From positions 31,464,165-31,528,164 of the forward strand of contig CM070639.1 in NCBI GenBank assembly GCA_036346255.1: 64,000 bases of DNA, read 5' to 3'. Every line of letters starts with the position of its first letter. Within the stretch, counting starts at the first letter, position 1. The notes under the pieces were generated by a model, which ran no database searches, was not told the DNA's origin, and was given only the letters and a program-made list of their open reading frames with translations. Shown here piece after piece: positions 35,222 through 47,974 of the stretch. This stretch comes from Ampelocalamus luodianensis (Eukaryota > Streptophyta > Magnoliopsida > Poales > Poaceae). The position numbers were made by a program, and so were the translations under genes.

Positions 35222-37355
35222 ATGGACAGTCCTTACGACAGCTTTCCTATTGGTGATTACGGGCTTTCACCGGAGGAAATTGCGTCCATAGAGGTGGCTA
35301 CGACTCCCTCAAGCCAACCAGAGGTTTCACCAGAAGAAGTGCAAGGCGGAGTTCCATCATCATCAGGCTCCACAGCAGCATTAGGCTCAACGGCAACAGG
35401 AGCAAAGAGGTCAAGACCGTCTACATCGGGAGTATGGGAGAATTTCGACAGGACAACCAAGCAAGACACAGCAGAAAATGAGGTACCATATGCTATTTGT
35501 AAAATTTATCGCCATGAATTGTCTGCAAAGTCTACAGATGGAACAAGGCACTTGCTTAGACATGCTACAAGATGTCGAACCAAGCAAAGATTAGCGATGA
35601 AGCAGACACAGCTGCAATACAACCCCGATGGTATGGTATCTAGCTGGGACTACGATCCTCAGGTAGCCCACCAAACTCTCTGTCGTTTAATTGCTTCTGA
35701 GGATTTACCATTAGACTTTGGCGAATCTGCTTCTTTCCAAAATTACATTAAGACTGCGCATAATCCTATATTTTCTTCCGTTTCTAGACAGACAACAACT
35801 AGGGATCTAGTGAAATACTATAATGAACGTCATAATAAAATAAAAGAACTATTTAGTATGTGCACATTTTTTGTGGCCTTGACCTCGGACATATGGAGTG
35901 GTCGGGCTAGGGAGGATTACCTTAGTGTAGTTGCGCATTATGTTAATGACGACTGGGTAATGAAGAAAAGGATTATAGGTTTAAAATTAATTGATGTAGC
36001 ACACGGGGGAGAACATTGCGAACTGTATTCTCAAAGTCGTGGAAGACTTTGGTCTTACAGACAAAATATTTGCAATTACTTCCGACAACGCCGTGTCAAA
36101 CTCTAGGGCCATGGGCATTCTTACTCTAGTGTTGAGTACATATGCCGATTCCTTCTTGCTACATCAATGATGTGCTTGTCATATTATCAACCTTATATTT
36201 AAATGTGGTTTGAAGAGGTTAAGTCCGTATATTAAAACTTTTCGCGATGCGATTTCTTTCTTGAATAATTCTAACGTAAGAATAGCACAATATAAGAACT
36301 TCTGTAGAGCGATGGGTGTACGTCCAAGAAAGTTCGGTTTGGACATGGAGGTAAGGTGGAACTCTACTTATCTCATGCTTAAGCATCTTTTACCATACAA
36401 GAGCATTTTTTTGTTTTTATTCAAACGCACTATCCTAGCACCGATGGTACTATACTATTAACTGAGCAACATTGGTTCGTTGCTGAGTAGATACTGTCAT
36501 TTTTAGAAATTTTTTATGAGGCAATCTCTTTTGCTTTGTCCATTGCCTACTATCCAACATCTCCTATCATCGTGCATACTATTTTACTGGATTGTTACTC
36601 AATTGAAAATGCATGAAAATGACTTAGTTTTACGCGAGGCTGTTGTTTCCATGAAATTTAAATACCTTAAATATTGGAGAGAAATCTCTTACCTATATGC
36701 ATTTGTATTTCTTTTAGATCATAGGGCTAAAATTGATGCATTTAGTACTGTACTTGATCTTCTTAGTAATGCTACGGGGCTAGACTATACTGACTATTTT
36801 GCAAAAAATCATTTTCGATTATACGAGGTTTACTAAAGGTATGAAAATAAGTTATGAGAAGTCCGCTCGCAACGATCTCCAGTAGCCCCCACCTTGAGTG
36901 GGAAGACAAATATGTGGGGTGCGATCTTCGGTGCCTCTTTCTCCAGGTCCAAGTCCAGGTCTTCTTCTTCTACACCAGCATCTGCTCAGCCAAGACCCAC
37001 AAGAAGCGGGGATCTATCCACCTATCTGGACAACGATACGGTGGATTTCAACTCAGAAGGCTTCGACATCTTGCAATGGTGGCAAGCCCATAAGTTAACA
37101 TATCTCGTGCTATCTATACTTGCACGTAATGTGTTAACTGTTCTTGTCTCTACGGTTTTCTCCGAGTCTGCTTTCAGTCTTTCTGGAAGAATATTGGAGG
37201 AGAGAAGAACAAGTCTCACAAGTGAGATAGTAGAGATCATTCTAACTGTGAAGGACTGGGAACAAGCCGATTCACGAACACAACACTCTGTGAAAAAACC
37301 AGAGTTGTCGGAGGTGTTCGAAAATCTGTACTTAGACAATGACACCGACACATAA
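35222..37355 (+). pseudogene. Ac-like hAT transposase (BED finger, hATC), broken
   Basis: Residues 1-75 are serine-rich. A BED-type finger follows (SGVWENFDRTTKQ...AICKIYRHELSA...HLLRHATRC), in which the second Cys of the usual CxxC is Tyr (CKIY). Next come TLCRLIASEDLPLDFGES, SDIWSGRAREDYLSVVAHYV and, after a frame change near 36008-36013, TDKIFAITSDNAVSNSRAMG. A stop at about 36168 replaces Arg in the conserved HQRCACHIINL motif (CGA to TGA). The region 36210-36460 continues with GVRPRKFGLDMEVRWNSTY. The C-terminal hATC dimerisation domain is at 37070-37290 (STVFSESAFSLSGRILEERR). At least one frame shift and one stop make it inactive as it stands. Confidence 0.88.
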
Positions 37356-37765
37356 AACAAGGATGTATCATGTATGTAGAATTGTAGAGCTATAGGTTGT
37401 ACTCTTTTTCCTTTGCTAAGGTTCTCATTTTGAGTTTTTACTTGGCGAAGGTTTTAACGAGGCAGCCAGTTAGACATTAATAAAGCTCTTTATTATATTT
37501 TCAATATGATTATCTCATTTTTTTCAATGTTCATGTCTACTTCTGAATTCTACACATTTTTCTAATTTTTCTGGATTCTTTTGTATTTTTTTTCATTCTG
37601 ACAGGCCAAACAGGCTAAACAGGCCACACTTGGCCCGACGGGCTAAATGGGCTCAGGCCAACCCCGCACACCCCTGCCCGACATGAATAGTAACCAGGCC
37701 GAAATGGGTCGTGCCTAGCCGAGCTTGTCCGGGCCAGGCGCCGCTTGGCCACCTCTCTGGCCGGA

Positions 37766-40700
37766 TGTCGGGACCCGCATCACGATTCGGAACCCTGCGT
37801 ATACCGCACTAGTCCAGGATCACGCTAGTGCACACAGGTTTAACATAGGTAAATATCGATCCACACAATCGATAAATAAAGTAAACGATTAGTTTGAATA
37901 ACAAATAAAGGCTCTGACCTTATGGTCGAGTTTACACTTATTAAGCCACGCATGGCTAACAGGAAATAAACAAAGAATGAACGGAAATAACTCAAACAGA
38001 TCCCACCAATTCACCACAGCAACCGATCGTGATCCAGACCTTAACGAACGATCAGCCTTCAGCGAACTCCTCCTCGAAAGCAGGCGTAGACGACTCCTCT
38101 TCTGTAGGTTTGGACGCAAGTTTAACAACAAGTGTGAGTACACAACCGTACTCGCAAATCATACCACAGAATGCAATGTATAGATGCAGGCTTATTCCAA
38201 AGAAAAGGCTTCTGTGGTTCTTTTGCATAAAAGCAACATTTGCAATTGAATACGAATAATAGATTGAAAGCATAATTCAAAACAATTAAACAATATTAAT
38301 TTATGATTGTTTCCACAAAGACACACAGCTAGACAGTTTATTTCACATAGCCATATGATTGAGGTCACGACTCCCATCCCAAAGGTTTTATGAAAACTAC
38401 CCTCGTGTGAAATCCCAGAGCATGTCCATGATCATGACGCGCTATTCGAATAGATTGTTTAACACTCTGCAGATGTTGTACACTTTACCCACAAGATACA
38501 ACTAGTGTAGCAAGCACCAATCGTAACAAAACAGTTCGGAAACTTCATCTCAAACATTGACATTCCCAGTGTGCTTACAAACCGCTATACCAGCTCACAT
38601 AGAATTGGTATAACACACACCGCTGGACAGGGAAGACGAATCGTCCCGCGATGCAACCACCAAGTAGTCACACCTCCACCCTGTCACACAGCCTAACCTA
38701 TCCACCTGAACATCAATGCCGAGAATCCATAACTTACTAAGTTAGGCCCGTCCCATACCAGGCATGTGGTCGTACAGTAAGGCTCAGTTCAATGGCGCAC
38801 AAAGTTAAGTCCTTAATTGACCAAGGCAAGACTTCCATTTTCTAACTAGATCACAAAGATTAACATTCCCATCACATAGTCCACCATATCACACAGTTTC
38901 CACCACTTGCCTCAGTCTAAACCCTTTACCACCCAGTTGGTTTAGTGCAACACATGCCATCACGAAGTAACAACACATAGCACACAGTTTTACACAAAGT
39001 TCCATAGTCACTTAGTCATAATTAATATTTGCAACTTACATGAGATGTGAGACTCGTAGCATGGCTAAGCAATTATACTCGCATCTAACCAACCCACGTT
39101 GGTGCTATAATATTACCAACTAATAACCAATCTAGGGTGACAAGGAATTATGACATACAAGGCCAAGGTGTGATAACAATTTGGATAATAACTATGCCCA
39201 AAGCATTTAAATAAATAATTAAAGTAGAATGCAATAATTTAATACAAAGTAATTTGAAAACTGGGTTCAAGATGATCAAAGGTATGACTTGCCTTGGAAA
39301 AGGTCTATGTACTGGTCTTGATCTTGGGGTGCTCCTTCTTCCACAAAATTCCCCGACGAATCGACGTCTACTCGCAAACGACACAAAAACAAACAAAACA
39401 AATAAATAACAGAGGCAAAACAAGCTCCAAAAATTAAATAAAAATCTCAGATAAATAGAGCTTGAATTTAGACAAATTTAGAAATTTGAATGGGCTCAAT
39501 CGGAGTTAGGATACAAAAGTTATGGGCTCTAGAAGATTGAATCTAAAAGAAAAACCCTAAATTGGATTTTCTGGGATTTCCGAATTATTTCTCTAAAGAA
39601 AAATCGGATTATTGCGCAATGCTGACATCAGCGAAGGAATTTCGGGAATAAAAGAAATAAAAAGAAAAACCTGACATGTGGGACCCACATGTCAGTGAGA
39701 TGGCTCACGGTAGACTAAGTCTACCGAGTCTGCTGGATCTGGACCCGGTGGACTGCCCACGCACGCGTGCACGTGGACGATGACTGGGCACCACGCACGC
39801 GACACGTAGGCGGCGATGCTGACATGGCGGCGAGGTGGCGGTGACGTGGACGACAACAGGAGCGGCGGCGCTCGGGAACCGAGGGTTCCGGCGAACGGCG
39901 GGGCTTCGCCGGCGGTGGATGGTACAGGCGTGAAGAGGGAACTCCGGCGATCCAGATGGAGTGCTCACTGGTGCACGGGGACGACGAGGTGGTCGGCGGC
40001 GGCGATGAGCGACGAGAGCTCACGGGCTCGGCGGACGGGGCTACTGGCGACGCCCGGCGACACGGCGACCACGGTAGTATCGCTCCATACGATGCCGACG
40101 GTGTAGACCACGACGCCCAGGCGGCACTGACGGCGGCGTACGAGCTCGTCGGAGTTGGAGGCGGCGCAGATTGATCTTCGAGCTTCTGCGGCGGCTAGGG
40201 TTCAGCGCGAGGGCGAAGGCGGCTAGGGTTGGGATGCGGAGACCGAGGGCTACCTCCCCTTTTATACCCGGGGGCCTGGGGGAGTCCAGGGCACGAACGC
40301 CCAAAACGGCAGGCGGCGGCGGAGATCGTATCCCTAACGGATTCGGGAACGAAGGCGACGTGGCAAGCTGGGACCCACACGTCAGCGGCTAGGGCTCGGA
40401 CTCGGGCGCGTGCGAAACGGCGCGGCTGCGAAACAAACTCCAGATCTGACCGTTCATCCTAGATCGCACGGTCCAAAATCGATGGAACATCCGGACAGCC
40501 CGAATCAATCGTGCGCATCCAATCGCCCATCCTCGATCGAACGGTGGAGAACGAGCGGAGCGTGCGAAAGGAAAGAGAAGAGGCGGCGAGGCTGACATGC
40601 GGGGCCCGCATGTCAATCGGAGGTGGCGCGCGCACGGAGCTGGGCTGGCGCGGGGAAAATGGGCCGGAGTTTAGGAATAGGAATGGGTTTAGGCCCAAGG

Positions 40701-41003
40701 AATTATCTGAGATTTATAATAGCTTTTCTAATTTAGAAAATACCAGAAATTCAAATAAGCTATAGAAAATAGCAAATGAACTCAGAAAAATTCTAGAAAA
40801 ATCTTGAAAATATATCTGAGCACATAGAACTCAAATAAAATAGTTTTGGCTAATGTTCATGTTGGGATTATTCACATTAAATGTTTTTGATGTAAAGTCC
40901 AATATTAAGCTTTTGAATTTAAATTCAAATAAAACCAAATGGTGAATTTTCTCCCTACTAACTATTAAAAGATTTTTTAAACTCTGAAAATTGGGATGTT
41001 ACA
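37766..41003 (-). mobile_element. 3.2-kb solo LTR of a large-LTR gypsy-type element
   Basis: Begins TGTCGGGACCCGC and ends GGGATGTTACA on the plus strand, giving TG...CA ends. Flanks CCGGA (37761-37765) and CTGGA (41004-41008) match at four of five positions. Read on the minus strand it starts TGTAACATCCCAATTTT, a start shared in form with the LTRs at 46623 and 63910. There is no gag-pol on either side. The interior is non-coding with GC-rich stretches at 39700-40640. It sits 9 bp beyond the hAT element's right end. Confidence 0.75.
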
Positions 41004-41267
41004 CTGGAGGCATGGGCCGAACTTTGCTTAATGCAAATCTAAGGCATTTGTGCCTAATGGAACTTCACTTTACATGTCTGTCAAGTAGGACTGGAATCTG
41101 CAAACGAGCCGATTCGGCTCGAGCCAAGCTCGCCTAAGTTCGGTCTGAACTTTAGCCCAATTCATTTGGAAAACGAGCTGGAAGGTTGGCTCGGCTCGAA
41201 AAGAAGCTCGAGCTGGCTCTCGAGCCATAAACCACCCAGGCCACTCCAAAGAATGAACTGTCAACCA

Positions 41268-41425
41268 TCTCAAGAACATATACAAGTTATACAACAAACC
41301 TAGTGAAGTATGAAGTTGTGTTCCATCATAAACCTACCATTCAACCATCTCAAGAACATATAGAACATATACATCTCAAGAATATATCAGTCAACCATCT
41401 TAAGAACATATACAACAAACATTCC
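41268..41425. repeat. Three short direct repeats in the hAT shell
   Basis: TCAACCATCTCAAGAACATATA occurs at about 41269 and 41341, and with one change at about 41393. CATCTCAAGAATATATCAG lies between the second and third copies. Confidence 0.75.
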
Positions 41426-44159
41426 ACACCGAGGAAGCTTCCAGCTCCGTCGCCTTCTGCTCGCCGATGCGGCTGATGAGGCTACCCCTCTTGACCAGCC
41501 CGCCGATATTTAGAAACTAAGTTTTCAAAATATCCTAAAGACGACCAAGCTAGGGGTTTCTACGGTCAGTATGGCTCTGATACCAACTTTGTGAGGCCCC
41601 GGTTTATTCAACTTGTAATGCTTAGCCTTCCATTGACCCTAGCATCACAAATCAAATAAACCAAGCCTCGAGATATGTATACTTCCTAGAAATGCAGTAT
41701 ACACACCCCGTTACAAAATCATACATCAACTCCATACATTATATTATAACAAGTCTACCAAAAGACATACATAATATAAAGTTATTACAAGACAGCCAAC
41801 CGACCAAATGACATAAGTATTAAATAACAGCGGAAGCAAAATATGCCATAAAATGGCTTAAACCAAAATACGACCGGTTAGCCATAACCACAGGGCAACC
41901 GACCGGGCCGCCAAGCTAGTCGTCCCAGACACCGCCACAGCACAATTCACAAAAGTGAGGCCCTTTGGGCTCACCTACTTCCTCTGCACACAACAAGCAA
42001 TGTAGGTGAGTACAATAATGTACTAGCAAGACTTACGAGTAACAAGCCTATACATAGCTACATGTGAGCTGAATTCAAAGGATATGGTTATATGGTTATT
42101 TGGATGCATAAAGCAATTTTCATTTGCAATATAATAATAGATTGAAGGCAATTTGTAAAGCCTGTTTGCAGCATTGAAATAACAATGAGTAACAATAAAT
42201 ACAAGTAACCACCTAGAGGTGACTAACCCAATAGCCACCACAACATAGCACGAATCCCTGATTCGTACCACCCATCAAGTTTTAGTTTAAAATGTTGTAG
42301 TCTAACTCTTGAAAGACTTTCCCAAGCGTGTCTATAACCTAGGACGAGGCTATTCGAATAGTTTTAACCTGCGCAGGGTGTACCAATGTACCCACATTTC
42401 GCATCGCTTTTGCCATTAGATGAAGCACACTTCCGAAGGTATGCTGACACGGCTAAGTTCTACGAGACATTTCCAATATTGTGTATCAACCACGAGCCGC
42501 TCGTATAGACCGAAGCCCATACGCTTACATTGTAAAGCCAAAAGTCAACTACCCTATAGGGGTAAAGCTTTCGGACAACTACAATGCTCCCACACATAAA
42601 CCACCTCATTTTTCCACAACACAACACACACACGCCCACCTGCGACTCGTAGCTAACACACGCCAAAGTACTAAGTCAAGAGAGGTCCCATACCCTCCAA
42701 TGTGGTTAGCACGCAAAAATACTTGGTTTAGTGTAATAAGATGTTCGGTCCTTGTTGACTCGGGCACCAACCATTCACACCCAAAAGCACACCATCTTAC
42801 CATTATGCCCAAGTCCAAATTGTTTTGCTTTCAGTTTTTAGTTTTCACAATTAAACATAGCACAAAGGCTAAAACATAAAGTTATAATAAGTTTGTGTGA
42901 TCAAGGTTATCGACAAGTCGATAACCGACCCATATCTACCGATAGCTAAGCATGGCTAAGCACATCAACTCGTAAACTACTAAGTGACAAGGGTTCATCC
43001 AACGAACCCAAAATCATAGCAAAATAGACCTAGGCTCAGTAGTAGAGGGTAAACATTTTTCTACAGATTATGCATCTATCAGGCCAACTAATCGACAATA
43101 GTTTAAAACAAGATAGCAATGTATACGTAGAATTTGCAATCAACATATTAGAATTTGAAAATAATAGGAACAACATGATCAAATGATGCTACATCTGCTT
43201 GCCTTCTTTGGAGGCGAGTCCGTCTGCGTGGATCGATTCAAGATCAATATTATCTTCGGAACCTAACGCGAAAAGACGATAAAACCAATAAGAACGAAGA
43301 ACACCAAATAAAATTCAACATCAAAAGTTACCCAAAACTTATGAAATTTATACAACAGTAAGGGTATGATTTTAGATAATTTTAGGAACAAGAATCAAGT
43401 CATTTGGATTAAGTATGAAAAAGTTATAGCTAAAAATCATTTCTCTCAGCCGTTAATTCAACTAAATTAATTACTGGTACTGTTCATGGCATAAATTTTT
43501 GGAATGATCTAAAATCTGAAATTTTTATGGTAGGCAGGTTATGACATCCTAAGGTCAGCAAAGTTGAGTTTACCAAATTTGGAGTTATAATGATTTACTT
43601 ATGATTTTTCTAAGTTGTAAACCTAGCACATGTTACTTTACAGAAATGAAATCATGATCAAAACCTATTTCATATTAAAGTTTTCTAACAGAGGAATTTA
43701 ACAAGATTGAGTTTGCACATTTTGGAGTTATACGAGAAAAGATATGCATTTTACAAAGTTTACTTCAATTTACGGAATATTCTAAAATGGCTGAAATCAA
43801 GTTAATATTGTTTATAAAACTTTCTGTTACACATGTCTAGAAGAATTTTTAGATTAAACTCTATTTAAACATGAATTTATTCCAGCTGGAATCATCTAAA
43901 AAGGTTTTAAAACGAATTAGATATGAGTTTTCAAAGTTTAATATAATTTTTAGTTAATAAATAAAGGCTTACCGAATTATAATCAACCTTATCAAAAATA
44001 AAGCGACGTGGACGAACGTGGGCCCTTGATGCGAAATCTAACGGCCCACGCGCACGGAGAATAGTGCACACGCGCGATCAAAAGGAGCTCACCGTTGGAT
44101 CTAAATCCAACGGTCTACGAGGATTGGGTCGTTCGGGCTACGCGGATGCCCCGATCAAC

Positions 44160-44405
44160 CTCAACCCCAGATCTTGAGATGGACGGCTCTGAGCGCGGCG
44201 CACTTCGGGTGACCCGAATGGCCCACTCAATCCCAGCCGCTCATCGCGAGATGGACGGCCCGCGCGATTGGGAGCTTGGGTGGTCCGAACGGCCCCTCGA
44301 TCTGAGCCGCAGATCTAGAGATGGACGGCTCACGCGATTTGGGACGTTCGGGGACCCGAAAGTCCCAGAAGATCTGGGCCGTAGATCTTGAAATCGACGG
44401 TCCAA
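44160..44405. repeat. Diverged ~75-bp tandem repeats inside the LTR
   Basis: Four units each contain GAGATGGACGGC (or GAAATCGACGGT) preceded by AGATCT or a variant, with a CCGAACGG/CCCGAATGG motif between. Units fall near 44175, 44250, 44320 and 44390. Confidence 0.7.
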
Positions 44406-44479
44406 GATGCTCGTGAATAACACATGTGGATTTTAAGTGCGCGGGGAGGTTTAATTGCATGGGGCCACATGGCAGTGAC

Positions 44480-44835
44480 GTATAGCCAGTTTAAGACAAC
44501 CATTAATTGCTAAACAATAATTAGCAATGATTAACACTAATGATGTCCGAACGGCGTTTGCACAGGGCTGACGGGGGCTTTAAGTGGTTGGACCCACCTG
44601 TTAGTGGCACAGTGGGCCAGTTTAGGACACATTAATTACTAATCAATGATTAATTTGATGATTAGCATTTATGATGTCTTAATGACAACAAAACTGTGCG
44701 CTCGCGCCCGGGGGTGATTTAAAAGGCGCGGGCCCACCCGTTAGTGACACGAAACAACGGCTTAAGACAGCATTAAATACTAAACCAATGATTAGCAATG
44801 ATTAAATCGTGATTAGCATTAATGATGTCTTATCG
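44480..44835. repeat. Three ~130-170 bp repeats inside the LTR
   Basis: CATTAATTGCTAAACAATAA-type stretches followed by GATTAGCATT/AATGATGTC recur near 44500, 44630 and 44770. Each is joined to a segment with GGGCCCACCCGTTAGTG or similar. Confidence 0.65.
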
Positions 44836-46628
44836 ACAACTCCCGATGACGACTTCGTCCGGCAAAAAAAAACCCGAGAGCAAAAGAAGGCTTGCCGCCG
44901 GCGGCTCCGGCCACGGCGGCGTGACCTAAAGGCTAAAATGGGTTCGCAATAACCTTGCGGACCCGATGGTGATGACCTCGCCGGCGGCAACGGCCTAGAA
45001 CGTCGACTAGCCGGAAAAAGGGCACGGTGACTCTAAGGCCGAAAAACGAAAATAGCTCAAAAGCTCCGCAGCAGTCCAAAGAAGTGGGTGCCACAGCATC
45101 TAAGGACTAATAAGAAGCTACCTTAAGCAAGTTAAGCTTCAAAGATGGCGGAGGAGCTTGGGCAGAGAAGGCCAGGAGTTGAAGAAGATGAAGTGAAAAT
45201 AGAAATATGAGCCAAATTGAACACCACTGGTGGTCAAAATAGCTTCATTATAGCTCATAGAAGCTTCATGAGAAAATAATTGAGAAATAAAGCACTCACC
45301 GGAGCTGGAGAAGAAAAGGGATGATTTTGGCCGAATTTGAACAAACCCCAAATTTGACAAATCCTATGAATGAAACCCAAAATTGACTTAGGAGAAATGC
45401 ATAGGAGATTAAGGAGCTCAAAAGGGTACAAGAAGAATTGAAGATGAACCACTAGAGCACCCAAGCCACCAACAAAGCTCCACGGGTCAACAATGGCGAT
45501 TTGGGAATTACAGTGGTTTTTGAGCTCAACACACAGGGAGTGAGCTGGGGGAGTGGGAGAGGTTCAAAGGAGGAGCTCGGAGGCTTTTTGAAGCTAATGA
45601 ACACGACACAAGGAAAAAAGGGGGGCCCTCGCGGTGAGATACGACGAGCTCAGCTCAAGGTACAGCCAAGGACCGACAGGAATGATGGGCAGGTGAGGAG
45701 CACGATCGTGGGCGGATTACTGAGAGTCAATAATTGCCCCCGACCGGAGAGACGAGGACGGAACGTTGGAAAAGACTAGGTCACTGCTCACTGTCGAACG
45801 CATGGCGCGAGGAAGAAGAAGACCAGAAAACATTAGGGTGATCGTGAGCCGTTGGATCTACAATGGACGGTCACGATTGAAGGTGACAACCGGGTGACCC
45901 AAACAGCCCAATTCATCTGGACGGTCAGATCTTGATTCAATGGTTCAAATGAGTTGGCGCGATCGCGAGGTCCGAACGTTCACGCGAACGAGAGCCGTGC
46001 GATTTAAATCTGATGGCTGAGATCGAAAGCACGTTGTAAGCCGGACCGGGTGCAGTTAGTTGACTGAGCCAAGTCAAGTGGCTCGAGCCCGAGACTGGTC
46101 CGCACCCGAGGAACAGTGAAACCTGGTTTTGGGTTTTTAATTTGAGCTGAGACTTTGAGGAATTTTTAGGGATAGCAAAATAACTCCAAAAATTCTAAAT
46201 TTTTTTAGAGGAGCTTGCTAACTTAGACATTAACCTTGTATATAATTTTCAGAGGTTTTTATGCAGTGTATTTTCCCCCAAAAATTCTACAAGGTTCTGG
46301 AATAGGGTTTTGACTGAAAGTCAAACATGTTTGACTGCCATCTAAAAATATTCAAACAATTTCTAAAAATTATGAAATTTTTCACAGGGATCACATACCA
46401 TCCCTAGAACATGAAAAAATATTTCCAAAGGATGATCACAAGATTTAACCAGATTGTTTTTGGAAGACAAGGTTTTGGATCAAAAGACTTGTGACTTTGT
46501 ATTTCCATAATTCTTGTACAGGAATTGTTTAGAACATACAGGAAATACATGATGTAAGAAAAAGTTTTAATTTCTACTCATTTTCTTACATTTGAAACAC
46601 AAGTCCAAAATTGGGATATTATAGAGGA

Positions 46629-46885
46629 GTCAGCGGATGGAGCAAGGAGTCAGTGAGGAGGACGAGGCGGTAGATGGAGCAGGTAGCGGGTGAGGAGGGG
46701 GAGGCGGTGGATGGAGCAAGGGGCCGGTGAGGAGGACGGGGCGGCGGATGGAGCAAGGGGTCGCTGAGGAGGATGGGGCGGTGGATGGAGCAGGTGGCGG
46801 GTGAGGACTGAGGAGGAGGCAGCGACGGATGGAGCAAGGGGCCGGTGAGGAGGACGAGGCAGTAGATGGAGCAAGGGGAGTGTGG
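46629..46885. repeat. Minisatellite-like GGATGGAGCA repeats
   Basis: About seven units of 36-40 bp contain GGTGGATGGAGCAAGGGG CCGGTGAGGAGGACG or close variants. They belong to the right part of the hAT shell. Several overlapping long open frames here are products of the repeat. Confidence 0.8.
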
Positions 46886-47355
46886 GAGCACAGAGGTAGG
46901 ACACGGCCAAGGCCAGCCGGCCAGGGGGAGGACGGGGCGCGATGGACAGGGCGAGCTGGGCGGCAGACGGGGCAAGAGAGGAAGGGGTTCGCCAGATCGG
47001 GATGGATTGGATGGGTGGCCGGGTGGGGATTGGGGATCGGGTGGATGGGGTGGGGAATTGGGGACCGGGAGGGATGGATGGGGACAGACATGGGGTGGAG
47101 AATTAGGGACATGGGAATATGGGATGGGGGAATTGGCAATGGGCTGCCGACTGGGCTTCCGCTTCATGCGTGGGCTGGGCTGCCTGGCTCGTTTGGCACA
47201 CGAGCCGGCTCGAGCTCGGCTCGAAAGTCTTATGAGCCAAAAGTTGGCCTTGGCTTGGCTTGAAATTTTACGAGCCCGAGCCAAGCCGGCTCAAGTCTGG
47301 TTCGAGCCGAGCTAGCTTGCAAGTCTCGAGCTATTTTTTCAGCCCTACCGTCAAG

Positions 47356-47974
47356 AAGGCTCTCACTTTACATTTGTGCAGATCGTCCATTCTCACTTCT
47401 GTTCGAAGATTGTTATAGCGTGCAAGAAAATAGGTTACCGGTGCAATTGGAGAACAAGCAAGGCAACATACCAAGTGAAAATTATGTGATCGGCGGTGGA
47501 GATATATAACAAGTATATCAAATATTTATCTAGTGACACACTTACAAATTACAAATGACAAAAAATAGAAATCGCCTTACCGGCCGATCACGAGTGTGGA
47601 GTGCCGATTGTCGAGTCACCACACCCTCCAACGCCAAGTATTATGCGTCCAGGGTTCACACTATGCAACAGTGAGCAGCCAATAGTGTAGGAGACATACT
47701 GATTGAGCATCCAACAAACAACAAAACAGCAGCTTACCAATAAATAATCGACTATCCACACTTCTCCTTCTTCTTCCTGCAGACACTGGGCTGCTCGATT
47801 TTGTACCAGTCCTGTGCCATCTACACGCCCAAAACTCAAGTGCTGGTGCCTAGGGGTATTTGGGGTCCAGCGACCGGAGGTGGAGCCGAAGCCCCAAGTA
47901 GCCTCAACACTGCCTCCACCCCTGCTCCGACTCAACAGTGTTAGGCAAAATGATCAATTCCATTCCGGTACCGG
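47356..47974. other. Spacer before the hAT transposase remnant
   Basis: No gene recognised. GGTACCGGTTGGAACATGCC near 47966 and a loosely inverted ACGGTATATCGGAATGGAC near 49244 may be end regions of the element carrying the DUF659 remnant. The match is too weak to set ends. Confidence 0.4.

Larger units (their letters stand above)
33637..37756 (+). mobile_element. Ac-like hAT transposon, 4.1 kb
   Basis: The left end CAGCCTCAGGCCAAACGG and the right end CCGCTTGGCCACCTCT are imperfect inverted repeats. The 8-bp flanks CTGGCTGG (33629-33636) and CTGGCCGG (37757-37764) match at seven of eight positions, as expected for an old hAT duplication. Subterminal regions are rich in GGCCC/GGGCC motifs. 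It encodes a BED-finger transposase in plus orientation, opposite to the adjacent argininosuccinate synthase gene. A 263-bp MITE is nested inside. Confidence 0.88.
41572..46623 (-). mobile_element. 5.0-kb LTR with primer site, incomplete gypsy-type element
   Basis: The LTR spans 41590-46623. On the minus strand it starts TATAATATCCCAATTTTGGACTTG (TG changed to TA) and ends GGGGCCTCACA. Four bases inside it, TGGTATCAGAGCCA (41572-41585, minus) is a perfect tRNA-Met primer site. This shows it is the 5' LTR of an element running right to left. Leader-like sequence continues left for perhaps 100-150 bp, then the element is cut off with no gag, pol or second LTR. A 5-kb LTR is unusually long. Internal repeats at 44160-44400 and 44460-44830 partly explain its size. 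Confidence 0.8.
41086..47347. mobile_element. hAT-type element shell, split by a large LTR
   Basis: The left end TAGGACTGGAATCTGCAAACGAGC and the right end, read inverted, TAGGGCTGAAAAAATAGCTCG are related. Both run into GCTCGGCTCGAGC-rich subterminal DNA. The 8-bp flanks CTGTCAAG (41078-41085) and CCGTCAAG (47348-47355) differ by one base. The hAT's own sequence is about 350 bp on the left and about 725 bp on the right. No transposase is left. Confidence 0.75.

Noticed and set aside
41431..41435. GAGGA as the left target duplication for the 5-kb LTR element
   Set aside because: A 5-bp match is easily found by chance in 150 bp, and with the 3' LTR missing the original junction should be lost.
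46619..47315. Frames of up to 221 residues on both strands
   Set aside because: Products of the GGATGGAGCA minisatellite and GC-rich DNA in the hAT shell; open on both strands at once.
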